Assembly: GCF_001675165.1 (NCBI RefSeq)
Contig: NZ_LROS01000022.1
Span: 124,001-188,000 of the forward strand
Direction of reading: 5' to 3'
Length of the DNA: 64,000 nt
Origin: Clostridium ragsdalei P11
GTDB lineage: Bacteria > Bacillota > Clostridia > Clostridiales > Clostridiaceae
The notes below the pieces were generated by a model. That model did no database searches and was not told the DNA's origin. It saw only the letters and a program-made list of their open reading frames with translations. A program made the position numbers and the translations under genes. Below, piece by piece: positions 46,572 through 54,944 of the stretch; the stretch's first letter is position 1; every line of letters starts with the position of its first letter.

Positions 46572-46835
46572 TTAATCAATGTATTTATTAATTGTAGCTG
46601 CTCCTTCTTCATTTGCATGATAGTAAACAACTAAATCACCTGACTTATCCAATATAGATCTTGTTTCTTCAAGAAGTCCATTAGCTTCAGCTGTCATTAA
46701 AGCTTCAATTACAGCACCTTTTTTAAGTCCCTTAAAATCGCCATAGTCACCTTTTAAAGCTTCAATAACGTCATCTGCACAAGCTTCTTTAGCTTTTGTA
46801 AAATGTTTTAAAATAGCATAATTAAGTGGTTTCAT
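46572..46835 (-). CDS. Small winged-helix-like protein, copy 1 of the transporter cassette
   Basis: Protein of 87 residues, clearly paralogous to 45030-45296 (shared MKPLNYAILKHFT, VIEALMTAEANGLLEET, ATINKYI). It follows the first transporter by four bases with a good AGGAGG site. No function known to me. Confidence 0.7.
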   Translation of the reverse strand: MKPLNYAILKHFTKAKEACADDVIEALKGDYGDFKGLKKGAVIEALMTAEANGLLEETRSILDKSGDLVVYYHANEEGAATINKYID

Positions 46836-46839
46836 ACAA

Positions 46840-47922
46840 TTAATCCTCCTGTTTTCTAAACAAATCTATTGGGTTTACAGCAATTACTAAAATACCAACT
46901 GCCATTAATATAGCGGAAAACCATACTATAGGAGCCATTGCCCAACCTTGTATACCGAAAATTACACCAAGTATAATCCAGCAGAAGAATGGTCCGAAAA
47001 ATGAGTATGTTCCATTAGTTGCCATACCAAGAGCTGTACCAGTCATACTATTACCTTTATACCAAGTCATAAATGAAAGATAAGCACAAAGACCACTTAT
47101 AGCAAGCCAAATCATAGCAGGACCACTTGTAAATGCTTTAGCAGTAAGCTGAAATGCTAGACCTGCATTATTACCTACAATTATAGATATAATAGGAATA
47201 AATATAATTAAATTTGAAAGACCTGATGTTGTCTGACGAATAGCAATACCAATCTCTGAATCTACCATACATGAACCATAACCAGCTATACAACCTTCTA
47301 ATCCCCATCCAAGTGCAGCGATAAGAGCGATAACCATACCTAATCCTGCTCCTGCAGGTGCATTTCCAGTAACACTTTGGAGACCAATCAAACCACTTGC
47401 ACAAACACAGATAAGAATACCTACAATCATATGCTTGTTTAATTCTTGTTTGTATAAAATTCTACCTAATATAGCACCAATAGCTGGGCAAAGGGCAGAA
47501 ATCGGAACAGCAAGTGAACCTGCCATCTTTAGAGCTACAACATAAGCTGTAGTAGCAACTGGGCCTCCCATAAGAGCAGCTACCATAATCAATCTACCTG
47601 GTTTAGTATTAAGACATCTAAAGAAATCACCCAGTTTGCCTCTAGCAGCTGCAGCAATTAATGCCCAAGCTGCACTGGCAGTATCATTTATTCCACTACT
47701 AAGTGCACCAAGTACATATGCAATAGTAAGCGCTGTTAAACCTGCTGTATTTGCACCATACCAGTCACCCCAAATTCCTTTTGTTGTACCTAATGTCAAA
47801 AATGCTGAATATAGTCCATATGAAATTCCTGAAAATAAACCAATTGCAATACCTTTTTTAAAAAAACTTGATTTTACCTTTTTTTTAGCAGCAGCTAAAG
47901 CCGCATCCATTGACAATTCCAT
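46840..47922 (-). CDS. EamA/DMT-like transporter, copy 1, first gene of the BMC operon
   Basis: Membrane protein of 360 residues, about ten helices, same family as 45298-46389 (GLYSAFLTLGTTKGIWGDWY, YKGNSMTGTALGMATNGTYS). GGAGG lies seven bases before the ATG at 47922; the frame opens two codons earlier at TTG. As the first gene of the operon it may bring in the BMC substrate. Confidence 0.78.
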   Translation of the reverse strand: MELSMDAALAAAKKKVKSSFFKKGIAIGLFSGISYGLYSAFLTLGTTKGIWGDWYGANTAGLTALTIAYVLGALSSGINDTASAAWALIAAAARGKLGDFFRCLNTKPGRLIMVAALMGGPVATTAYVVALKMAGSLAVPISALCPAIGAILGRILYKQELNKHMIVGILICVCASGLIGLQSVTGNAPAGAGLGMVIALIAALGWGLEGCIAGYGSCMVDSEIGIAIRQTTSGLSNLIIFIPIISIIVGNNAGLAFQLTAKAFTSGPAMIWLAISGLCAYLSFMTWYKGNSMTGTALGMATNGTYSFFGPFFCWIILGVIFGIQGWAMAPIVWFSAILMAVGILVIAVNPIDLFRKQED

Positions 47923-48452
47923 AAACAAACCTCCAATTATTTTATTATATTGTTATTTGATGAGAAGCCTCATCTTAATGCGAATTTCAGATTTAAGACG
48001 CTTTTGTAATATTAATATATTAATACATTAATCATTGTAAACGAATAGAGAATCTTTTCATGGCATAAAGTGACATATGTTATTTGGACAATATCCGTTT
48101 ATTTTTTTATATTTTTGTACTATTGTTACCTTATTGTATTAATAGTATTAATTTTTTCGGTAAAATATTAAAAAAGGTGACTTACTTTGTAAATAATTTA
48201 GAATAAATGGGTGTATTTTAGGATGAGACAGAAGATTATACCTAGTACTTTTAGAATTGTTAAAAATTATACAAAATGTTATGTAACCTACTCACAGTAC
48301 ATATCCAGGCGCGCAGCAGTGCTTATACCACATTTTGATAGAAAAGCAGATATTCCAAATCTCTGATTTGGTATAGTCGCTTTCGCTGTGTGCAAGCAGA
48401 TATTCCAAATCTTTGATTTGGTATAGTCGCTTTCGCTGTGTACTATGGGGTG
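47923..48452. other. Control region of the BMC operon plus dispersed repeat
   Basis: The first 250 bases hold the BMC operon leader (minus strand): ACTTTATGCCATGAAAAG near 48053-48070 and the direct repeats at 48115-48141. From 48316 onward the stretch is repeat copy D. No gene is seen. Confidence 0.6.
48115..48141. promoter_or_regulatory. Direct repeat TTGTACTA / TTGTATTA, candidate BMC activator site
   Basis: TTGTACTA at 48115-48122 and TTGTATTA at 48134-48141 are 19 bases apart, the same spacing as at 46529-46558. It lies about 190 bases upstream of the first BMC operon gene. Suited to an AraC-family dimer. Confidence 0.5.
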
Positions 48453-48477
48453 TTAGCAATGGCAGCGATCGGATAAA
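48316..48477 (-). repeat. Dispersed hairpin repeat, copy D, with internal 50-bp duplication
   Basis: On the minus strand it begins TTTATCCGATCGCTGCCATTG and runs to CAGCAGTGCT (key words TTTATCCGATCG, TGCCATTGCTAACACC). The hairpin module (AAGCAGATATTCCAAATC to GCTTTCGCTGTGT) is present twice in tandem with a 50-base period (48344-48393 and 48394-48443). The start of the element forms the last codons of the MocR-like gene. Confidence 0.8.
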
Positions 48478-49919
48478 CTTCTAATTATTTGTGAAAGCTT
48501 TTTAAGTCCTAGTTCCAAGTCATAAAGAGAAGCATAGGAATAGGATATCCTTATATTATAATTTTTAGTAAAATCGTATATATATCCTGGATTTATTAAT
48601 ATTCCATTTTTGCAACATTTATAAAAAAGTTTTTTCATGTCTATTTTATTTTTAAGCTTTAACCATATATAAAACCCTCCTTTTGGCACATTCCAACTAG
48701 CTATGTTAAAAAAATATTTTTCAAGAGCATTTAGTGCAATTTCTCTCCTTATTTTAAGTTTTTCTCTCAGTTCTTTTAAATATATTTCATAAAATCCACT
48801 TTCTATCCATTCAGCAGTTACATACTGTGAAATGGAACTTGCACCATAATCCGTTTGCATTTTAACATCTCCAAGTCGCTCAACAACAGTTTCGGGAGCA
48901 ACAACCCACCCTATTCTCATTCCTGCTGCCATTGACTTCGATGTAGTACCCATATAAAGTACTATTCCATTTTCATCTTTTGCTTTTATTGGATAAGGTG
49001 GCACTTCATCCAACCATAATTCCCTATAGGCATCATCTTCGATAATTGGAATTCTCTCTTTATTACATAAATCCAGTAGCTTATTTCTCCTATGCTGCGG
49101 CATTAATATACCCGTAGGATTATGGAATGTTGGAATAGTATATAGAAGAGATGTATTTCTATCTATATTTTTTAAAATTTCATTTAACTTAATTCCATCT
49201 GAATCCATAGATATTCCACTGAAACTAACTCCAGAAAAGTCAAATACATGAAGTGATTTTATATATGATGGTTTTTCCACAAGTATCCTAGATCCAGGCT
49301 TTAGTATGCTCATTGAAATCAACTGAAGAGCCTGAAGTGAACCTGAAACAATTAGTATTGAGTCTGATGACACATTTATATGGAATTTTTTTAAATACTC
49401 ACTTATAACCTTTCTCAATTTAGGTGAACCCTTAGCCATTTCATAACTTAAAGAAGTTATGTTATTGGACACAGTTTTAAATACCTTCTTCATCATATCT
49501 TTTGGAAATAATTCAGGAGAAAGTTCACCCGTGCCAAGCCTTATTATATTATCCTTATATTCCAACTTATTTATAATTTGGATTGTATGAAGGTTAGGTT
49601 TGTGTATTCCACTTTTTATATAGGGTTCCCAACTACCTGGCAGCATAGACGCCATCAAAGACCAAGTATTATTTATAATTCTGGTACCTTTTTTACTTTT
49701 TCCCTCAATTAGGCCATCTGCTTTTAACTCATCTAAAGCTTCTACAACAGTGCTTCTATTTACTTCAAATTTTTCTGCCAGCTCTCTCTGTGATGGTAGC
49801 TTTTCTCCTATAGTCCACTCTCCATTTCCTATTTTCTCCTTTACATAATTTACAATCTGCCTGTACATAGAAATACAAGATTTTTTATCCGGTTTCCAAT
49901 CAATACTTAACATACACAT
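48453..49919 (-). CDS. MocR/PdxR-type regulator (GntR helix-turn-helix fused to aminotransferase)
   Basis: Protein of 488 residues: N-terminal GntR winged helix (KLPSQRELAEKFEVNRSTVV) and a fold-type I aminotransferase domain with the PLP lysine in GTTSKSMAAGMRIGW. Such proteins sense amino acids or PLP; with the LysE exporter ten bases upstream it may control export of an amino acid. Its last residues (LSDRCHC) and stop codon are encoded by repeat copy D, so the original C-terminus was probably replaced when the repeat arrived. Confidence 0.88.
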   Translation of the reverse strand: MCMLSIDWKPDKKSCISMYRQIVNYVKEKIGNGEWTIGEKLPSQRELAEKFEVNRSTVVEALDELKADGLIEGKSKKGTRIINNTWSLMASMLPGSWEPYIKSGIHKPNLHTIQIINKLEYKDNIIRLGTGELSPELFPKDMMKKVFKTVSNNITSLSYEMAKGSPKLRKVISEYLKKFHINVSSDSILIVSGSLQALQLISMSILKPGSRILVEKPSYIKSLHVFDFSGVSFSGISMDSDGIKLNEILKNIDRNTSLLYTIPTFHNPTGILMPQHRRNKLLDLCNKERIPIIEDDAYRELWLDEVPPYPIKAKDENGIVLYMGTTSKSMAAGMRIGWVVAPETVVERLGDVKMQTDYGASSISQYVTAEWIESGFYEIYLKELREKLKIRREIALNALEKYFFNIASWNVPKGGFYIWLKLKNKIDMKKLFYKCCKNGILINPGYIYDFTKNYNIRISYSYASLYDLELGLKKLSQIIRSLSDRCHC

Positions 49920-49929
49920 TCAAATCCTT

Positions 49930-50544
49930 TTACTTTGATAATATGAAATTCAAGCCAAGTCTTACTCCGTAATAAATTATTATTATACCACATATCCTAT
50001 TGATTACCTTAATTGATTTTTCATTAAAACTGTGCTTAAAAATCGACATAATAGCTGCAAGAGAAGTAAACCAAAAAATTGATGCCATGCAAGATCCAAG
50101 TATAAAGTACCAAGAGGTTTGATAAGAAAGAGATGCCCTAAACCCTCCAAGGAGAAGTGAGCCATCAATAATAGCCTGCGGATTCATCCAAGTCACAACA
50201 AAACAAGATATAATTACTTTAACTAAGCCTTTTTCTACATTAGTTTTTTTATCAATATCCGACTTACTTCTTATAAGGCTTACTCCAATGTATATAACAA
50301 CTATACATCCAACCAATAACACAACTGATCTCAAAACTTTTGATTTTTGAATTATGGTTCCTATACCCCAAAAACAGGTTAGTGCAAGGGAAATATCAAA
50401 AAATATAGTTATAAAAGCTGTCCTAAATGCCTCTGCTCTTTTACTAGCAGTTATAGCTGAATTAATTACATATAAGTTCTGCATACCAATTGGAGCCACA
50501 TAAGAAATTCCAAGTAAAAATCCTTGTAAAAAATATCTAATCAT
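49930..50544 (-). CDS. LysE/ArgO-family amino acid exporter
   Basis: Membrane exporter of 204 residues with six helices and the LysE-family start (GFLLGISYVAPIGMQNLYVI) and MNPQAIIDGSLLLGG. Expected to export basic or other amino acids. First gene of an operon with the MocR-type regulator. Confidence 0.88.
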   Translation of the reverse strand: MIRYFLQGFLLGISYVAPIGMQNLYVINSAITASKRAEAFRTAFITIFFDISLALTCFWGIGTIIQKSKVLRSVVLLVGCIVVIYIGVSLIRSKSDIDKKTNVEKGLVKVIISCFVVTWMNPQAIIDGSLLLGGFRASLSYQTSWYFILGSCMASIFWFTSLAAIMSIFKHSFNEKSIKVINRICGIIIIYYGVRLGLNFILSK

Positions 50545-50721
50545 TTTTCCACCTCTAAAAATTCATATTATAGAATTTCCAAGTAAAAAATAAAAACTCT
50601 ATAAAATTAATTATATTTATTAAAGTGCCAATGTCTTCAACCAAAATCTAAAATTTATACCAACCAAAAGATTTCATTATATTTATTAGACTAGGTGGAA
50701 TTTTTACAATAATATTTATTA

Positions 50722-50758
50722 AAGCACCAGTTATCAATTGGATTAATAACTGGTGCTT
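50722..50758 (-). terminator. Terminator of the butanol dehydrogenase gene
   Basis: Perfect arms AAGCACCAGTTAT / ATAACTGGTGCTT around a 11-base loop, 45 bases after the dehydrogenase stop on the minus strand, followed by TTTAATAAATATT. Confidence 0.8.
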
Positions 50759-50802
50759 CATCAAATTATATTAAGTTTATATTAGGTTCATATTGAGTTA
50801 TA

Positions 50803-51969
50803 CTAAAAAGTTACCTTTTTCCCATCATATATACATTGAAGTATCTTTTTCATCTGATCAAAATCTATAGGCCTTGGATTAGCTCCTGTACATGCATCTA
50901 AGAGAGCATTCTTTGCTATAAAATCAACATTTGAATTGAAATCATCTTTACTTATACCATAATCTTTTAAAGTCAAAGGTATGTTCATTTCCTTATCCAT
51001 ATCTTGTACCATTTTAACTAGAGAATCTACCAATTCATCTTCAGTAGTTCCTTTAAGTCCTAATATTTTAGCTATATTAGCATATCTATCTCCACAAGCT
51101 TTTTTATTAAAATCTAAAACATATGGAAGATATATTGCATTAGCGCATCCATGTGGTATGTGCCATACAGCTCCTGTTTTATGTGCTAAACTATGGGTTA
51201 TACCAAGAAGTGCATTAGAAAATGCCATACCTGCTAAACATTGTGATATATGCATTTTATTTCTAGCATCTTTATCACCCTTATAGGATTTAAATAAGTT
51301 ATCCCTTGTCATAATTATAGAATGTATTGCAAGTGGATCTGAAATATCTGACCTAGCTGATGCTACATAAGCCTCTAGTGCATGAGTTAATGCATCCATA
51401 CCAGTATGTGCAGTTAATTTAGGTGGCATTGTCTGGGCTAATGCTGGATCAACTATAGCTATATCTGGTGTCAAATTGAAGTCAGCTAAAGGATACTTTA
51501 TTTTAGCTTTGTAATCAGTTATTACTGAAAATGAAGTAACTTCAGTAGCTGTTCCACTAGTAGAAGCTATAGCTACAAATTTAGCTTTTTGTCTTAATTC
51601 TGGTAATCCAAATGGAACAATTGCTTGTTTGAAAGTAAAATCTGGATATTCATAAAATAACCACATAGCCTTTGCAGCATCTATTGGTGAACCTCCTCCA
51701 ATAGCAACTATCCAATCTGGTCCAAATTCTGTCATTATTTTAGCGCCTTTCATAACAGTTTCCACAGATGGATCTGGTTCAACACCTTCTATTAGTTTAA
51801 CTTCTATGTTTGCTTCTTTTAAGTATTCTTCTACCTTGTCAAGGAAACCAAATCTCTTCATGGATCCTCCTCCAACAACTACTACAGCTTTCTTACCCTT
51901 TAACGTTTTCAAAGCACCCAAAGCGTCTTCTCCAAAGTAAATGTCTCTTGGCAACGTAAATCTCTCCAT
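50803..51969 (-). CDS. bdh: Iron-containing butanol/alcohol dehydrogenase
   Basis: Group III alcohol dehydrogenase of 388 residues: AIGGGSPIDAAKAMW, STSGTATEVTSFSVIT and iron site HSLAHKTGAVWHIPHG. Strongly resembles clostridial NAD(P)H-dependent butanol/ethanol dehydrogenases known from gas-fermenting species. It stands alone with its own terminator. GGGGG lies eight bases before the ATG at 51969 (MERFTLP); the longer frame reads through that site. A second enzyme of this family lies at 26217-27365. Confidence 0.9.
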   Translation of the reverse strand: MERFTLPRDIYFGEDALGALKTLKGKKAVVVVGGGSMKRFGFLDKVEEYLKEANIEVKLIEGVEPDPSVETVMKGAKIMTEFGPDWIVAIGGGSPIDAAKAMWLFYEYPDFTFKQAIVPFGLPELRQKAKFVAIASTSGTATEVTSFSVITDYKAKIKYPLADFNLTPDIAIVDPALAQTMPPKLTAHTGMDALTHALEAYVASARSDISDPLAIHSIIMTRDNLFKSYKGDKDARNKMHISQCLAGMAFSNALLGITHSLAHKTGAVWHIPHGCANAIYLPYVLDFNKKACGDRYANIAKILGLKGTTEDELVDSLVKMVQDMDKEMNIPLTLKDYGISKDDFNSNVDFIAKNALLDACTGANPRPIDFDQMKKILQCIYDGKKVTF

Positions 51970-52395
51970 TATTATTCCCCCTAATTTTATTTCCATATAT
52001 TTTTATTCCCATATATTTCATTAGCAAAATTCGTACCAATCAACTTACTTACTTTTGAAATTTTCTATATCATTAGATATTATACCCAAAGCCATACCAG
52101 TTAAGGTTTCGAGGTACTTTTATAGCTTTTCCAACTTTAGGTTTATCTTTAATAATACTAGTACCACTGTTCAAAAAAAAAGCAGGATTTTGATCAAATA
52201 AAGAACACAATCTTCAGACAATTCTGTAATGTTATTATTTGGATGATAGCCGTATATTCCTTTGTATTACATTAAAATTTTCATAATACTATATTTTATT
52301 TCATCTATTAAGTGTACTCTTTTTGTACACTATTAATAGACAACTGATAGTTGAATTTTTTCTTGTTTTATTTTAGGCACTGTTCTGTAAATTTT
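51970..52395. other. Intergenic region between butanol dehydrogenase and DedA genes
   Basis: No full gene is seen. A stop-bounded minus-strand frame near 52085-52215 ends in VPRNLNWYGFGYNI and could be a gene remnant. An inverted repeat AGTGTAC...GTACACT at about 52311-52332 may be an operator or terminator. Confidence 0.35.
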
Positions 52396-52917
52396 CTATA
52401 AATAAATACCTTCTAACAGGTGATGATACTTTACCCAGTTAACTCCAAGGACACTTCCCAATGAAATAAAAGTGGTCGTCCATATAAGAGCTCCTATATA
52501 TGCGTTAACTGAAAATTTTTTATATGATATATGTGCAATGCCTGAAACATACCCCGTAACATGCCTTACACCTGGAATAAAGTATGCTATAATTAACAGT
52601 TTATTACCATACTTTTGAAGCCATAGAAATACCTTATCAAATTTATTTTTATTCATATGAATATAATGTCCATGCTTTTCGAAAAAAGCTGATCCTAATA
52701 TTCTTCCAATAAAATAAGATAGAGTTATACCTATACTTACTCCAAGCGAAGCAATTAATATACTTATAATCAAACTCATTTTTCCCTTATAAATAACATA
52801 TCCACAATAAGTCATAAGCGCTTCTCCAGGTAATGGAAATGCTATAAGTTCCAGCATTAACGCTATTAATAATACAATATATCCATAATGATTAAATAAT
52901 CCTATTACAAACTGCAA
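52396..52917 (-). CDS. DedA-family membrane protein
   Basis: DedA/SNARE-associated membrane protein of 173 residues (ALMLELIAFPLPGEALMTYCG, FEKHGHYI, YFIPGVRHVTGYVSGIA). Members flip lipids; some recycle undecaprenyl phosphate. Next to it is a PAP2 phosphatase of the kind that dephosphorylates undecaprenyl pyrophosphate, so both may serve the cell-wall carrier lipid. Start: TTG eight bases after GAGG; a GTG three codons upstream overlaps the site. Confidence 0.82.
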   Translation of the reverse strand: MQFVIGLFNHYGYIVLLIALMLELIAFPLPGEALMTYCGYVIYKGKMSLIISILIASLGVSIGITLSYFIGRILGSAFFEKHGHYIHMNKNKFDKVFLWLQKYGNKLLIIAYFIPGVRHVTGYVSGIAHISYKKFSVNAYIGALIWTTTFISLGSVLGVNWVKYHHLLEGIYL

Positions 52918-52988
52918 AATTTTCACCTCACATATACAAGTATAACCCTTAATTTTTATTAGTAACTATAGAGTTCTCAACAAAAATC

Positions 52989-53040
52989 AATTTATCCGAT
53001 TGCTGCCATTGCTAACACCTGTATCTGAACTTAAGAATCA
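52989..53040 (+). repeat. Dispersed hairpin repeat, copy E (internally deleted)
   Basis: TTTATCCGATTGCTGCCATTG at the left and TCTGAACTTAAGAATCAC at the right match the two ends of copy F (53643-53835), but the middle of about 140 bases is missing. It abuts the stop codon of the PAP2 gene. Confidence 0.75.
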
Positions 53041-53042
53041 CT

Positions 53043-53609
53043 TTATACTGCAAAATGTGCTATGAATTTGTTTTCTATTACTTCATATAAACTTTGAATT
53101 TTTCTTCTTAATATTAAATTGTATATGTAGTTTGTTATCCATACAATTACATATGCTGCAATAACATCCATAGGATAATGGTTACCTACATATACTCTTG
53201 AAAATCCTACAATCAACGATAAAAAGGTTAATATTAGACTAAGTGACTTATTATAATTTTTAAAGCCTAATGCTATACTCATTGTCCCTGCTGCATGGTC
53301 ACTTGGAAATGATGCATTACTTGTATGAGGTAATAATAAATTTACTTTATTATGAACAAAAGGTCTGTCTACATAATAAATGCCCCCGATAATGCAGTTT
53401 AAAATTAAGTTTAATGAAGTAATAAATAAGGCATTAACAGCACCTTTCCTATATTTAGAATTCCTTTTTACAATTCCTAAAATAAATACCGCACTAAGAA
53501 CTGCCACAAATATGAAAGGCGAATATTTAGAAAAGAAAATCATTATCTTGTCCAAAATTAAATTTTTATTTGCTAAGTTGTTTATTAATCTAAAAAGTTC
53601 CATGTTCAT
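53043..53609 (-). CDS. PAP2 phosphatase, BcrC-like undecaprenyl-pyrophosphate phosphatase candidate
   Basis: Membrane phosphatase of 188 residues with PAP2 motifs: KHRPxxx-equivalent YYVDRPF, SFPSDHAAGTM and SRVYVGNHYPMDV. BcrC-type enzymes recycle undecaprenyl pyrophosphate and give bacitracin tolerance; the Bce-type module upstream makes this reading attractive. The gene is framed by repeat copies E and F in the same orientation. Confidence 0.82.
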   Translation of the reverse strand: MNMELFRLINNLANKNLILDKIMIFFSKYSPFIFVAVLSAVFILGIVKRNSKYRKGAVNALFITSLNLILNCIIGGIYYVDRPFVHNKVNLLLPHTSNASFPSDHAAGTMSIALGFKNYNKSLSLILTFLSLIVGFSRVYVGNHYPMDVIAAYVIVWITNYIYNLILRRKIQSLYEVIENKFIAHFAV

Positions 53610-53642
53610 TCTTAACTGTCACCCCTACAAAGCAGTAATTAA

Positions 53643-53835
53643 TTTTATCCGATCGCTACCATTGCTAACACCCCCATCGCACACAGCAAAAGCGACTATA
53701 CCAAATCAAAGATTTGGTATATCTGCTTTTCTATCAAAGTGGGGAATAAGCACTGCTACGCGCCTGGATAAGTTCTTCTAAGGTTCAGCTGGAGAAAGTC
53801 ATCCTTATAAGCAAACTCCATCTGAACCTAAGAAT
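53643..53835 (+). repeat. Dispersed hairpin repeat, copy F (fullest copy)
   Basis: TTTATCCGATCGCTACCATTG start, a GCTAACACCC block, hairpin ACCAAATCAAAGATTTGGT, AGCACTGCTACGCGCCTGG, then arms AGGTTCAGCTGGAG and CTCCATCTGAACCT ending AAGAATCAC. It fills most of the gap between the PAP2 gene and the sensor kinase gene, which otherwise holds nothing I recognise. Confidence 0.8.
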
Positions 53836-53924
53836 CACTTGATTACATCATATATTATATCATTTAAAATTAAAACTGCATTAAGGGATTCCTTAATTTT
53901 CCCACACATATTTTAGATCAAATT

Positions 53925-54944
53925 TCAAGTGTTGCATATATTAATCATATCTGACAAAGGAAATATTAATGTAACTTTAGTTCCCTTATTTATATCAGAG
54001 TTAATACTAATTTTCAGCCCTAATTTTGAACAAAGCTTTTCACATAAATATAGTCCCATTCCTGTACTTTTGCTAAACTTTCTTCCGTTCTCACCAGTAA
54101 ACCCATTTTCAAAAACTCTATTTATATCTCTATCTACTATACCTACTCCATTATCCTCTATAGTTAACATTACTACATTAGCTTTCTTCGCTGAATATAT
54201 AATTATCATTGGGTCCTTAGTACTTGAGTACTTTATAGAATTTCCTATTATCTGATTTATAATAAATTCAACCCATTTTCCATCAGTATATACAATTTCA
54301 TCAATATCTTTTATATCTAATTTTATTTTCTTATGAATAAAATCTCTATAATTTCTTTTGGCTACATTTCTTACTGCATTATCAAGGCTAATTTGCTTTA
54401 TAATATAGTCTTTACTCACATTGTTACTTCGTGAATAATAAAGTACCTGTTCTACAAATCCCTCAATTCTATCCAGTTGGGAGTCTATTTTATTAGTTAC
54501 TTCATTTTGATTATTTTCAAGTATCAGCTTTGTAGAAGCTATTGGTGTCTTAATTTCATGTACCCAGGTCTCTATGTATTCTCTATAATCTGCTTGACTA
54601 TCCTTATAATATTTCACATTCTCATGCATATTTCTGCTTACCACTTTAAGTATAGAATTAAGTTTTTCTCCTTCTATAAAGCTTGCTTCCTTTATTACCT
54701 CTGGGAGCAGATATTTCTTGTCCAATTTTTCTAATATGCTATCAATTTCATCATAATAATTTTTATATTTTATAAATTGTAAGGCCATATATGAAACTAA
54801 TGGTAAAAACCAGACGCAAAAAAGCAATACAATTATACTGAAGCTAACATTAATAGCAAGCATTATAATTGATAACACAATAAATATCAGCATATTACAT
54901 GATATTATTACCATTTTATCTTTAATAAATTCACCTATACTCAT
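53925..54944 (-). CDS. BceS-like intramembrane-sensing histidine kinase
   Basis: Kinase of 339 residues with two N-terminal membrane helices (about 13-60) and almost no outer loop, the mark of BceS-type kinases that sense through their ABC transporter. H-box ETWVHEIKTPIAS, N box IINQIIGNSIKY, G boxes DNGVGIVD and STGMGLYLCEKL. Start overlaps the regulator stop by four bases (ATGA). Confidence 0.9.
   Translation of the reverse strand: MSIGEFIKDKMVIISCNMLIFIVLSIIMLAINVSFSIIVLLFCVWFLPLVSYMALQFIKYKNYYDEIDSILEKLDKKYLLPEVIKEASFIEGEKLNSILKVVSRNMHENVKYYKDSQADYREYIETWVHEIKTPIASTKLILENNQNEVTNKIDSQLDRIEGFVEQVLYYSRSNNVSKDYIIKQISLDNAVRNVAKRNYRDFIHKKIKLDIKDIDEIVYTDGKWVEFIINQIIGNSIKYSSTKDPMIIIYSAKKANVVMLTIEDNGVGIVDRDINRVFENGFTGENGRKFSKSTGMGLYLCEKLCSKLGLKISINSDINKGTKVTLIFPLSDMINICNT

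Noticed and set aside
48344-48443. CRISPR-like repeat
   Set aside because: Only two 50-base units in direct contact, with no spacers and no cas genes; it is a tandem duplication inside the dispersed repeat.
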